From Pleurodeles waltl (taxonomy: Eukaryota > Chordata > Amphibia > Caudata > Salamandridae): 64,000 nucleotides of DNA. A program made the translations under genes and the position numbers. The notes beneath the pieces are model-generated. The model had not been told where the DNA came from. It made no database searches and saw only the letters and a program-made list of their open reading frames with translations. The DNA lies in contig NC_090437.1 in the NCBI RefSeq assembly GCF_031143425.1, forward strand, positions 1,176,672,863-1,176,736,862, in the 5' to 3' direction. Positions 11,716 through 22,190 of this stretch are shown here, piece after piece; position 1 is the first letter of the stretch, and every line of letters starts with the position of its first letter.

Positions 11716-11739
11716 ACCGCCAGGGTTGTAATGAGGGCC
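11716..11739 (-). repeat. Right terminal inverted repeat of the Harbinger transposon
   Basis: Ends GGGTTGTAATGAGGGCC, the complement of the left terminus. TAG follows it, compared with TAA before the left end. Confidence 0.85.
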
Positions 11740-12717
11740 TAGTCTTTTGTGGGTTTGTGTTTCTATTTGTGTGTCTCTCCCTAAGCCCTCTTTACCCCTC
11801 TATAAATCCCTCCTTACTCACTACATCGCTCCTATTTAGTAACAAGAATTCCCCATTTTCCAACCACTCCTTGATCCCTCCCACATTTACCACAAAAGTT
11901 TATACTTACATGTGCCATTTTAGCAGGATCTCTGCATAGAAAGTTATGAGAGGTGCCTTTTACCTCATCTGAAAATGTAATTAATTTAATGCTCGTTTAA
12001 GTGCTGGCTATTGTTATGTGCTAATGATCACCCCATTTCAACAAGCCTGATCCAGAATTCTCTGTCTAGAAAAAACATGTAATGGCTTATCCAGATGAAG
12101 AACGCTGCATCTTAAAGTGTTATAGGCTTGACCCACCTGTTGGCTACCCTCAAGCACTCTTGTACCAACCAAACAACCTTCCATATAAGCATATTCCATG
12201 TGATAATTTAGTCTAGTATCAATGAAGCGTTTGTTTAACTGGAGAATAATTACTTCGAGTGTTCTTTTACGCAACATAATTCAACAACCGTTTTCCCCTC
12301 TGCTTTGTTTCATTTAAATTTTTTCCATTCTGCTCAATTATTTCACAGCAGTGCCCGCTCATGACGTCCAAGGTTGATGCGATTTTTAGGCACTCACCTT
12401 AATGTATCTTCAGTGCTTTTTCGAGTGATTTCAAAACTTCCTCAAAAGAACATTCTGCATATGTGTTCATAAGATGTCACCACATAATACCTTTCAAAGA
12501 TTTCCTTGAAGTGCGGCGTTTGCCACGCTTGCAAAATCACTTACCTCATTGTCACATTGTCTGTGATCGGGAACGATATGTGGTCACACAAAAGGAGCCT
12601 CAATTTAGACAATCCGAAGCCTTACAACAAAAACAGCATAAACACACCTTTTAGGAGCCTCCTAGGACGCAGGAGGCTTGCTTTGCTTGACAACCAATCT
12701 CTTATTTTCTAATTGTA
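11740..12717. other. Unassigned sequence between Harbinger and L1
   Basis: About 1 kb with only short open frames. I recognise no protein motif, inverted termini or tandem structure. Confidence 0.4.
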
Positions 12718-13439
12718 GTTTTTTACACTCCAGCTTCTATTTTTGTAAAACATTCTTTTACGTTTTTTAGATATTGGGGAGAGAAAATGGGGTACATAGG
12801 AAATAAGATACTGATCCATACGGCTGGGACACAGATGATGCCCTTGCCTGAATATAATAAATAGTTAGTACATTTCTGATAGACCATGCTTATTGCGGAC
12901 AAGGTGCCAGGAGGAAAATAGATATATTCAGACCTTAAACAGGAACAATAACATGTGAATAAATAGGGATAGGAGTGGGGTTTGGGATACCACAACGATG
13001 GCAAGCATTGTTATGGAGTGTCAGGGTGTAGCAAGGAGGCGATATGGGTACGTGGACTGCACCCAGGCAACGACTGGGCAGGGTATGTTTCAAGGGTGCT
13101 GAGAGGAAGCAGAGCTGTCCAGCAAGAGGTCTTTAATTAACAGTATAAGTCCTCCTAGGATCATATGAGAGGGAAGGTCCCCACTTCTGCATCCCCCTGC
13201 ACCAAGCCTCTGTTGGGGTGCCTCAGGAGCCTTCTAATGTAGGGTGAGTGTCCGTTTAGCCAAAATTATGGCCAGGCTGGAGAAGCAAGAATGGACAACC
13301 TGGCGCTTCTGGTGATTGAAGACACCGAGGGCACAGGCCTCCCAAGAGTTGAGGTCAGTGAGTTCCGTGACTTAGGGTAGTTTGGATTCCACACCAAAAG
13401 GCTGTCAGTATAGGGCATGCACACAGAATGTGTCAGGGA

Positions 13440-14786
13440 TCAACGTCACCCGAGCGGCATTTACGGCAGGTCAGGTTTGCAGTGGGAAGTACTTGTTTAG
13501 TTGTGATGGGGTTAGGTATGCACGGTGTAGGATGTGAAATTGTATGTTCTTGAAGTACGCATTTCTGGAAACAGTGTGTGGAAATTCCGGTGCTCAAGCC
13601 CATTCCTTGTTGTGAAGTGCCCTTTCTACCTCGTCTTCCCATATGGCTAGGAGAAGTGAGTGATATATCGGTGTGACTGTGGAGGCCCTTGTTAAGCTAT
13701 GTGATAAGACGGCGTCCGTTTTCCATAGTGAGTAGGGTGTGGAGCACAGTGTGAGTGGGTGATTCTTTGTCTCTAATGCCCCACAAGTGAAGACAGGTGT
13801 AGTGAAGTCCGTCACATGTGAGGAACTGGAATGAAGGTAAGTTAAAGTCCATGGGGGTTGGGAATGAAAGAAGGTAGCCATCTGAGAACAGGTCCCTGGC
13901 CGTGGTAATTGAGCAGTCGTGTCAGCACTGGAGGGTGCCAGTGGAGTAGTGACCTGCGTAACTCGGGAGGTCCAACAAGGGAAAACTCTGGGTTTATGGG
14001 GGAGTATGCTTCATAAGAGAAGAAAGTCGACAGAGGCACCTGAGGGCCACAGTCACCTGCAAGGAGCTGGGTAGATCAAGTGTTGACTCTGGGAGGAGAA
14101 GACGTCTGATGCAGGCAAGGGGAAGGGGCAGGAATGCTGGCATGTTTCCCCTAGGTTGTGGTTGAGAAGCCACCTGGCGGTCCCTTGCAGCTGGTCAGCC
14201 AAAAAGTATAGCGCAAAGGAGGAGGCACCCAGTCTGCTCTCATGAGTCAGCAACTGCAATTTCTTCAGTGCAACTCTGTGATGACCCCTACCCCAGATAT
14301 GTTTAATAAGTAAGGAATCTAGGGCCAGATGTAGCAAAGGTTTTTACCCATTCTGTGTCTATGGAAAAAAGTGTTCGTACATGTGGCCCCTAATTCCTTA
14401 AAGAATGCTCTGGGGGGAATTACTGAGAGGTTAGTAGAGAAATAGAGAAGACGGGGTAGCAACACAATTTGTGAGAGAGCGATTCGTCTCATGGTAGCTT
14501 GGGGCAGTTTGACCCAGATGGATACTAAGGGCTTGACCGAAGACAGTACTGGGCATAAGTTACCTTTATAGAAGACTGTTGGGGAAGTTCTCCAGGGGAG
14601 GGAGATGCCGTTCATTGTCAAGTCAAGTGGTGGGAGGGCGGCATGGAGTTGATAGATAGATGATTTATCCCAGTTCACCCGAAGGCCTGACACCTCAGCA
14701 AAGGACAGCAGGGCACCTCGGACCAGAGTAGGGGTTATCTGAGTTCCACGCAGGTACAGAAGGCAGTCATCCATGTATAGCGACAC
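13440..14786 (-). pseudogene. L1 ORF2 3' part: RT palm to C-terminus, broken
   Basis: It begins with the reverse transcriptase active-site loop SLYMDDCLLYL (usual L1 form Y-A-D-D; here Ala is Met). Next come the RT thumb and connection region containing RIALSQIVLLPRLLYF. Open pieces follow at 14053-14337, 13842-14039 and 13594-13881, the last including EVERALHNKEWA from the C-terminal region. Frames shift between each piece. The RT fingers and first palm motifs are absent because of the 14787-15789 interruption. ORF2 normally makes the nick and the cDNA; this copy cannot. Confidence 0.75.
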
Positions 14787-15789
14787 TGTATGTTCTGTCT
14801 GATTAAGTTATACTTAAGCCATATGAAAGCCTGGACCTTATCTATGGGGTTAACCCTCTAGAAAATATCTCTAGGAAACTGATTGGTTTCCTTAGAAATC
14901 CCTCACCCACCAGAGTTACCCCTTAGGGACATGATTCATCACTGGGTCCCTTTCGTTCTGCTGTGGAACGAGGTGTGCTACACCCAACAGATTAACTTGC
15001 AGCAGTTCATATATGAACTCCTATGATAGTGTGTAATAGGGGTGGGGGGTCATAAAAAGGATTTAAAATACCTGCCTCCCAGGTAAACTAATGTTTTAAT
15101 AACTGCCCTAGTGGTGGTATGGTTAAATACAGGTGATTGGAAGGGGGGGATATATAATGAACCTTCCTTCCTAATGTGTGGTCTACATGTTTCAAGCTTA
15201 CCCCTCGGCTTTTCATCAGGACCAAGAGTGTCTCCCTGGTGCCACTCCTTCTATGGGGAATGTGCTAATACACACCCCTAATGTCTTAATATATAACCAT
15301 ACTACAACTTATTATTGGTGAGCTTCAATATTTAACCTGTAATACATAAATGGAGATTTAAACCGCCATCACATGGCAGTGTCTTGCACAATTAGATATA
15401 GATGTTGTACCTAGTATAATATAAGATCCATAAAATGTGAAAGTCACATGAATACTATCTGCAGTATTAAAAAGGGTGAAAAGCACACAGTGATGCCTGC
15501 ACACTGAGACACACTACAGAGAAAAAACATATAGCACATAAAAACACACTACATACATATTAGAGCATAGGATCATATGTCATGGATCCTCTGGGGGTGT
15601 GTGTGCTTGTAGTCACAGATAAGCACAAGAGTCATACTGTATCACTCTGTAAAACTCTATGGTAAAAGTCTATTTGTCTTCTGTGCTGCTTAAACCAAAG
15701 TGTCACTCCCGCTAATCAACCTGTCTGTCTCATGCCTGAGGTCCAAATGTTATCAGCCTTGGTGAATGTGGCTCATTTGTAAAAACCGA
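14787..15789. other. Non-L1 sequence replacing the middle of ORF2
   Basis: No L1 coding match can be read here, although both flanks are ORF2. It is AT-rich and non-coding, and carries the ribozyme-like motif at 15170-15225. Either another element inserted and L1 sequence was deleted, or this L1 subfamily is a chimera. I found no clear insertion termini or duplication. Confidence 0.5.
15170..15225 (-). ncRNA. Hammerhead-ribozyme-like motif
   Basis: On the - strand, CTGATGA (15219-15213) is followed by a short AAGC/GCTT stem and loop and then GAAA (15193-15190). Next comes a candidate helix III, ATGT (15188-15185) with ACAT (15177-15174). This is the order of a type I hammerhead core: CUGAUGA, helix II, GAAA, helix III. 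Helix I pairing around the cleavage site is weak, so it may be dead. Such motifs are known from Penelope-like elements and retrozymes. Moderate to low certainty. Confidence 0.35.
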
Positions 15790-16390
15790 GCGTATGTTAT
15801 TTGGAGCCAACTATGCGTCCTCTCGCTGTTGGGATTTCACCAAAGCTGGTAGGCAGGAATGGTCCTACTCTGTTTGGCGCTCCAATGGGGGAATACAGTG
15901 CTCAACTTCTTCAATCTTTTTGTCTAGTGAACGTCAAATTCCAGCAATCTCCTGTAGGCAATGGCCTCGGGTGAATACTTTGAATGCGTCCGACTCAAGG
16001 AATTTGGTGCCGTCATTTATTTTGAAGTAGTCACGTGTAGAATGTGATCAGCTTGGGCATCCTGGAATGCCAGGTCTGCCAAACACTCATGGGTAAGACA
16101 CCAAGTAGGAGTCGGGGTTGAGGGGTGCCCCAGTGAATTTCAAGGACATGATCCACTCTTCCCAGATAGGTTGCCTTTCGATACTGAGTATGTGGTTGAG
16201 AGGATGGAGCCTCGCCAGCGCTTTTGGAGTTGGGGTAGTTCTACAGAAGTCATATGTGTCTCCTGTAGGAAGACTATGTGAGGGTGTTGACGTTTGAGAT
16301 AGGAATAAATTGACTAGCACTTCTGGGTAGTGTGCATGCCCTTGACATTGAGTATGAGAAAGCAGGTAGTGTTCTTACATGTCATTGGCG
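15790..16390 (-). pseudogene. L1 ORF2 5' part: AP endonuclease, broken
   Basis: Translation of the - strand near 16240-16300 gives HIVFLQETHM, the first conserved block of the L1 apurinic-type endonuclease, including its catalytic Glu. Before it is an L-N-V-K-G-like start. Further left, frames shift and a stop occurs, but the spacer between endonuclease and RT can still be followed to about 15790. No single open frame covers the domain, so it is non-functional. Confidence 0.65.
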
Positions 16391-16898
16391 GGATGGTAAG
16401 TCGTGATAATGCTGGGGAGGAGCACATGTTCACTGGGTGCCTCTGCGACCCTCAGACACAATCCCTGGGGTGCTGAATTGGCATTAGTGCCAGGCAAAGT
16501 CATGGTATTAGGATATGAACAGTGTGGGTCAGTGTAGGAAGGGATAGGTGCAAATAAGTAAAACCTTCTGTAACAGCGGGAATGTCCAAACTGATTAACA
16601 GTAAGAAATCTCAGTATGTGGGGGGTGGCTATAATGTTTTGGAGAGGTGGAAGTTGGGTTATCCATCCTGTGAGTTGCAGTGTGGCATGTCGTGTTGGGG
16701 TCCGGCGGCCTGGGTAGGCCCAGAAAGAATTGACCACCAGCGCATTAGCAAAGGTCACAAGCGGCAGCAGGAACTTATTGCCAATAATACAACAGCAGAT
16801 AGGGTGTATTGTGTTTAACAAAAACACAAACACAAAGCCCGTCTTAGTCAGCAACTAGATTCAAAGACATTAGATTATTGTTTCTGCTGTCTGAGGGG

Positions 16899-18046
16899 TC
16901 ACCAGTGGAAGGGTGAGAGGTGGGTGGACTCTTGGGAGGAAACAGAGGCTCCTTCCGTGGAAAAAATGTAGGGGAGACTGTTGATGTTGGAGAGGGCAGT
17001 CTCTGAGTTTAGCTGTGCCACTGCCTCCAGGGCCCGGCAGTTGTTCTCTATAATTTGTTCCATATCAGGAACTGTGGGCAGGTTGGACCCCGTGGTGGAG
17101 GAAGGAAGGCTTTTCTGTGAGCGGATTGTGCATCTCCTCTTGGGCCTGGCGGATGTCTTGGCTTTGGAGAGAGGGTCCAATAGTGAGGTACCAAAATATT
17201 TGTCGGTCCTGTTCCACACTTCTTTGGGTCCCCAAAGAAGTAGGTCTCGCCCGGGTGCATCATTTTCAGTATAGCTGGGAACAACAGGGAGTACTGGACT
17301 CTTAATTGCCGGAGGCGCTTCTTGGCTTCAAGCAATGTGTTGTGGTGGCATGTACTGTGATGGTGTAGTCAGGGAACACTATCACGCAGGAGTTCTCCAG
17401 CATGAGGGGCTCCTTCAGGTTAGCCACTCGCAGAATGGCATCACGTCTCTGTAGTGGATGAGTTTTGCCAGCATGGGTTGGGTGGGAGCCCCCAAGAGGC
17501 CCTGACGGGCAGGGACTCAGTGAACCCTTTCCAGTGAGTAGAAGGCAGTGACATATGAGTATGAAACAAATGAGAAAAACTTGAGTGAGACTCTGCATCG
17601 TCCGCCTGGTTTTTAATGGTGCGAACTCTGTCTTCTAGGTCCTGGATACCCTGTTTATTGTCCGAGGTTTGCAGTTGTAGAGAGGCCAGGGTCCACTCCC
17701 CCTCAGCTATGCAGCCCTTGAGTTTCTGATGGTCGTCTCCAAGGAAGGTGAGCTCCGTGACCAATGACCGAAAGACAGTCTGCATGGATTTGAGTGAGTT
17801 TTCAATTCCTGCTATATGAGTCTGTGTTATGGGGGCTGCGGAGGGGCAGCAGATGAGTTTGTCCAGAATCGTTGAGGGGGGATCTAGCTGCAGGATTTTT
17901 TTTTGTGAGGATATGGAGGCCTTCTGACGTCCTATGACAATCAATGGTGGACAAGGAATAGGTTCCTCCCATGCAATGCCCACCACCTGTGGAATTTGAC
18001 GGTCTCTCTCAGAGGTGAGAATGATGGACTCTGTCGATGGGTCCAT
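16899..18046 (-). pseudogene. L1 ORF1 (RNA-binding chaperone), broken
   Basis: ORF1p coats LINE RNA as a trimer. The likely start is MDPSTESI at 18046. A coiled-coil-like heptad region covers about 17850-17600, ending LQDLEDRVRTIKNQADDAES-like sequence. The RRM region is interrupted by frame changes near 17600. The C-terminal domain is readable in two further frames (RRDAILRVANLKEPLML near 17440 and EAKKRLRQLRVQYSLLFP near 17330), then ETYFFGDPK near 17230. At least three frame changes are present. The order and spacing match L1 ORF1p. Confidence 0.7.
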
Positions 18047-18121
18047 GTTACCAGGGAGGTGTCCAATGCAGAGCAGACAATAGTACAAACAGGTCCCCAA
18101 GCTACAAGAGGAGGGTGACAT

Positions 18122-19060
18122 AATTATGCATCTGATGAGGCCGCGGGCAGCACTCCCAGGCCGGCCAGGTGCTCCCAGCTATCCCCCTCTTATGGGAGAG
18201 GTGTTGCCAGAATGTAGAACTGTACTGCAAATGAGAGGAGCACTCAGGATACTATCTAGCAGTCTGCGCCTCCCAGTTATCATAGTGCCTGGTAGTGCCC
18301 ACTGCATGTCTCCAGGGTGGTTAATGAGGTCCTATTGTGGGGGCCAGATGAGCAGAAGGCAGGTAAGTGCAGCATAGAGGGGGGCCAGCAGGGGTCCTAA
18401 CACAGGGTGCAAGAAGTCAATATGGGGGAGAGCTCCACCATCCAGACCCCCCTTTGTGTCAATCCCTCAAGCTGATCTATAGAGGCAGGAGTTGGGTGAA
18501 GGCCCCTCAGTGTAGTCACTTCACAGGCATGAAGCAGTGTAAAATTAAGCAGGGAGAGTAGCCCCAGGATGGGCTGCATCTGGGCTTTGTCTTATCGCCT
18601 GAGGTGTGGGCTTACCAGGAGGCGCAGGGCGCGAGACCAGTTTCTGTGGCCCAGGGGGAATGCTTCCAGGCCAGCAGAGTTAGCCCTTAAATGGGGGGAA
18701 GGGCTTTCTAGGCCACCAGCACGGCCTAGTTTGCCTCAGTGGTGTCCCGGCCCCTTCAGACCCCGGGGGCAGCGGTAAATTCCTGCACCCGAGGTAGGCA
18801 GCAGGTGTGGAGGTGGCTGCCCCTCAGACTGCCACAGTGTTGGGCCATAAGAGCCGTACAGCCGCCCTGCATTTTTATGGCGCAGCCACAGCAATATCAG
18901 AGCAGCCGTATCTCTCAGGGCAGCCAGCTGGCCAAAAAAATGCAGCGAGGCTGCCACGGCGGAGCCGATGAGGGACACTGGCAACCTCTCCCCTTTAGAC
19001 GCTAGGGCCAGATCGGGAGTAGTGAAGTATGACAGGGTTAAAGACACAGAGCATTACAGC
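18122..19060 (-). promoter_or_regulatory. GC-rich 5' region of the L1-like element
   Basis: This region precedes ORF1 on the - strand and is richer in G+C than the surrounding DNA, as expected for a LINE internal promoter. Its upstream limit near 19060 is judged by composition change only. No specific motifs are claimed. Confidence 0.4.
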
Positions 19061-20239
19061 AACGCATCTGCCATGCTTGCCTGCTTGGTCACACCCCCCA
19101 CTCTCACTTGTCATGACTAACAGTCCCAGTAAATGTGTTAAAGTTGGCTTTTAAAGTCACATAATACCCTTGATGAGACAGGGTGAGGCTCTACAGATCC
19201 CACCCGTCAGATGTGCTAAGCATATCATGTCACTTCCTAATGCCTAATGAACTCATTTAGTACTTAGAGGATGGGCCTGCCGGGATGCAGAATGCCTACC
19301 CTCCATCACCCGCTAAGCCTCCTGCATCCCACACTTGCAGTTCTCTGGAACATCGAAAGTGGTTCCACAAACATGGTAGGACCACTTGCAACAAAAAATT
19401 TCAGTGCTTAACGGCCTACCATGTAACTGTTTGTTTAAAAACACATCCAAAGCGAGGTTTGTGAAAAAAGGCTGCAGCTCTGAAGCACTGTGAGTTTTCT
19501 CTAGTGTGTCGAAACAATTTTTACTTTTTTCCTGCTTGAGACCCAGTGCCTTAGATGCATGTTGTGGGCAGAAATAAATGGCATCACAAGTTCTAGCTCA
19601 CATTAGGTGGGCCTTCTGAAGCTGTGAAGCTCTGAAGCTGGCAGGCCTGCAGTGGGTGGATCAATGAAGAATGTTTCGACCTGTTGAGGCGTCTAAGGTC
19701 GGTCATCATTCACTTATCAGTCCACCCACAGTATTGCATTGATGCAGCATGGCATTTAAATTTGGACATTTTATCCAACCCAGCAGGAACGTCATCCCTA
19801 CTAGCTCAGCAACGTATCCACACAGGCACAGTGGACAATATAGTTAGAACAGACAGTTGTATACATACATAGTGCTTCTCGTGTGAGATTACAGTGTGCT
19901 GCAATAAAAAACAAATGCTCAGCAGTGTGATTAAATGTAGTCTGGCACCTGTCCATGCCTGGTATGTTTGCATAGAATGCCATTCAGGGAGGCAACAGGT
20001 CATATATATCATATTAGATGCACCAATGTATGCACAGGACCAATATTCATGAAGTCTATCAACAATGCTTATGAAGAATCTACATACCGAAGCTACTTAT
20101 TTTTTTCATTATTTTTTTTTACTTTCCATTAGGAACGAGTAAATATGGTAACAATAAAACACCATGCAGTCACACAGAGGAAACAGTGAATGTAGCCACA
20201 GTCCAATGGGATAGCAAAGGATAGGGACTTATATGAAAT
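19061..20239. other. Unassigned sequence
   Basis: About 1.2 kb between the two L1 fragments. Only short frames are present, and I see no recognisable motif or repeat. Confidence 0.4.
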
Positions 20240-20900
20240 CTCTTGTCAGCTAGCATGTCAATGAGGTTAATTACACGTATATGGAGAATGACTGAGAGAA
20301 GTGGTGGAATTTGGAAACACCAAGCCTGGGATCAGGCATCTGATCAAGATCACTCTGGGCAAAGGAGAAGACATAACTGCCATATGAGCATTCTGCAGTC
20401 TTCCAGTAATTGTCTTGGATTCAAAGAGATAAACAATCCATGTGTTTGATCTGTTACTCTGTGAATTAAAGGAGTAATCTTTCTCTTCAGGACAGAGGTA
20501 GTGCCATGCATCCTTTAGGCCCTGATCTGTAAATAAGGCCCACATTGATGTAGATGTATCCTTGGCAATTTGTGAGGAGTGTTGTGATCTATCCAGGTCC
20601 CACACTATATAATGGTCTCCTCCGAGAACTATATTCTCCATTGCCTACCTCACCTACTCGGGTATTGCATTCCCCAAGAGTTCTTCCTGCTATGTGTTTG
20701 GTGCATATATGTTAGTCACTAAGAACTGTTCTCCCTGCTTCTCAATGCTGATGGTCAAATATCTGCCTTTGATATCAGTGCCATGTTTAATGCCATTATT
20801 ATTATTATATATAAGCAATAGGTCCTGCTTGAAGAGGATGTCCACCTTTACTATTTTAGATCTTGTGGATGCTTCTATTTTTCATGTTGAATTGATCGGC
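20240..20900 (-). pseudogene. L1 endonuclease fragment, second copy
   Basis: An open piece at 20641-20267 contains LGGDHYIVWDLDRSQ (endonuclease G-G-D-F-N block, with Phe-Asn changed to His-Tyr). It also has EEKDYSF and a later region resembling the S-D-H block. Just upstream, in another frame near 20740, is EQFLVTNIYAPN, the preceding conserved block. No RT follows. It is a short, 5'- and 3'-truncated L1-type fragment, separate from the 12.7-19 kb element. Confidence 0.65.
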
Positions 20901-21057
20901 CCTCAGTAGATGCGTTCCTGAATTAAAATATCCAGATCTTGTTGTCTATGATGCTTCCACACTTTGCTCTGTATATTAGGTGAGTTGTTTGATGAGACTA
21001 ACCAGAATGGTGTTCCAACAAAATATTTTGGAAGTAATATTGTGAGTAACAAACGTT

Positions 21058-21350
21058 GCGTCTTAAATATTGTGATGTCAAATATATTGTGAGATATTGT
21101 GAGTAAGAATATCAATGATCATTTTTCAATTTAAAATTTTTAAATTGGAGGTTTCAATTAGCATGTCATAATGTTTAGTGACTTCTGTTACAGGGAAATA
21201 TGCTAAAGCTATTAGTTATTTTTAATTCGTATGAAAATTCTAAGTTAATTGTATTTTATATGCTCAGGATAGATTCTTGTTCATGCCTCCACATGCTCAG
21301 GTGTAGTGATAGTAGAGTCCCTTATTTGCAGTTTATGGGTAGATTTTAAG
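21058..21350 (+). repeat. Diverged direct repeat, copy 1
   Basis: Shares TCTTAAATATTGTGATGTCA, then TTTCAATTAGCA, ATATGCTAAAGCTATT and CATGCTCAGGT-like blocks in the same order with 21891-22190, offset by about 833 bp. Non-coding and AT-rich. Confidence 0.7.
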
Positions 21351-21364
21351 TATGGTTAATCCTT

Positions 21365-21886
21365 GGGCCAGATTTACAAGGACCTAGTGCCTCCATGCGC
21401 CACACTAGCATCATTTTGTTTACACAAATGTGGCTCAAGGAGGCAATTTTCGCTGCAGCATATTTACAAAGTGGCGCAATGAAAGCATTGCACCACTTTC
21501 CGTCCCCTTGCTCAACATTATACCTGCGGCAGGCATATTATATGCAAGGTGGGGAGTTCCGATGATAGGAGGCCTGCAAAAATGGCGTAGTGAAATCTAC
21601 AAGATTTCACTGCGTCATGTTTGACGTAATTTTTTACGTCTGCTCACAGCAGGTGTTAAAGTGACGCACCCATTTTAATCAATGGGCCACCTTGCACTTT
21701 GCTGCACTAGCATCAAAGTTTTTGAACGAGTGCAGCAAAGCACCAGAATAGCATCAAAAATGTTGATGCTATTGGCCTAATGTGTGCTATGGTGCGCCAT
21801 ATTGTAAATATGGCACAATCATGGTGTTCTTAGCTGGAGCAGGGTCGACACAACTTCTGATGCACCAGTTTCTTCTAAATATGCCC
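21365..21886. mobile_element. MITE-like element inside a duplication
   Basis: Imperfect inverted ends are GGGCCAGATTTACAAG on the left and the complement of GGGCATATTTAGAAG on the right. There is an internal hairpin AGTGAAATCT-ACA-AGATTTCACT near 21587-21612. It has no coding capacity. It sits exactly between the two copies of the 0.3 kb direct repeat. The target duplication is unclear. Confidence 0.45.
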
Positions 21887-21890
21887 TATT

Positions 21891-22190
21891 GTGTCTTAAA
21901 TATTGTGATGTCAAAATATTGTGTCAGAATATCACAGGTAAAATTGTATATTTGTTTATTTTAAATTTAAAAGTAGGGTTTCAATTAGCAAGTAATAATG
22001 TTCAGTGACACAGCCCTGTTACAGGCGACATATGCTAAAGCTATTGTTTTTTTATGTTATATGCACATTTTAGGTTAGTTATATATTCTATGCCCAGAGT
22101 GGACTTTTGTTGGTGTCTCCATATGCTCAGGTTAAAGTGAATGTAGCACTCCTGAATTGCAGGTTGTGGGTAGGTTTGCAGTATAGCGGG
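21891..22190 (+). repeat. Diverged direct repeat, copy 2
   Basis: Second copy of 21058-21350 with the same block order and scattered substitutions and small indels. I estimate roughly 75-80% identity by eye. Confidence 0.7.

Larger units (their letters stand above)
4646..11739. mobile_element. PIF/Harbinger DNA transposon, near full length, decayed
   Basis: A 7,094-bp element. Its left end GGCCCTCATTACAACCCTGG is repeated inverted at the right end, with 24 bp matching apart from one base. The flanking triplets are TAA on the left and TAG on the right, a slightly mutated 3-bp duplication as expected for PIF/Harbinger. Inside are a Harbinger DDE transposase on + and two Myb/SANT-like genes on -, one on each side of it. 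All three genes carry stops or frameshifts, so this copy cannot move itself. The intact termini mean a related transposase could in principle still act on it. Confidence 0.85.
12718..19060 (-). mobile_element. L1-like LINE, mostly full length, internally interrupted
   Basis: Read on the - strand it has a GC-rich 5' region (19060-18122), ORF1 (about 18046-16899), ORF2 from about 16390 with endonuclease then RT, and a 3' end near 12718 with a short T-run on +. The ORF2 middle is missing, and about 1 kb of unrelated sequence lies at 14787-15789. Motifs fit the L1/Tx1 group common in amphibians. Multiple frame changes make it inactive. I could not find a target duplication. Confidence 0.75.
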
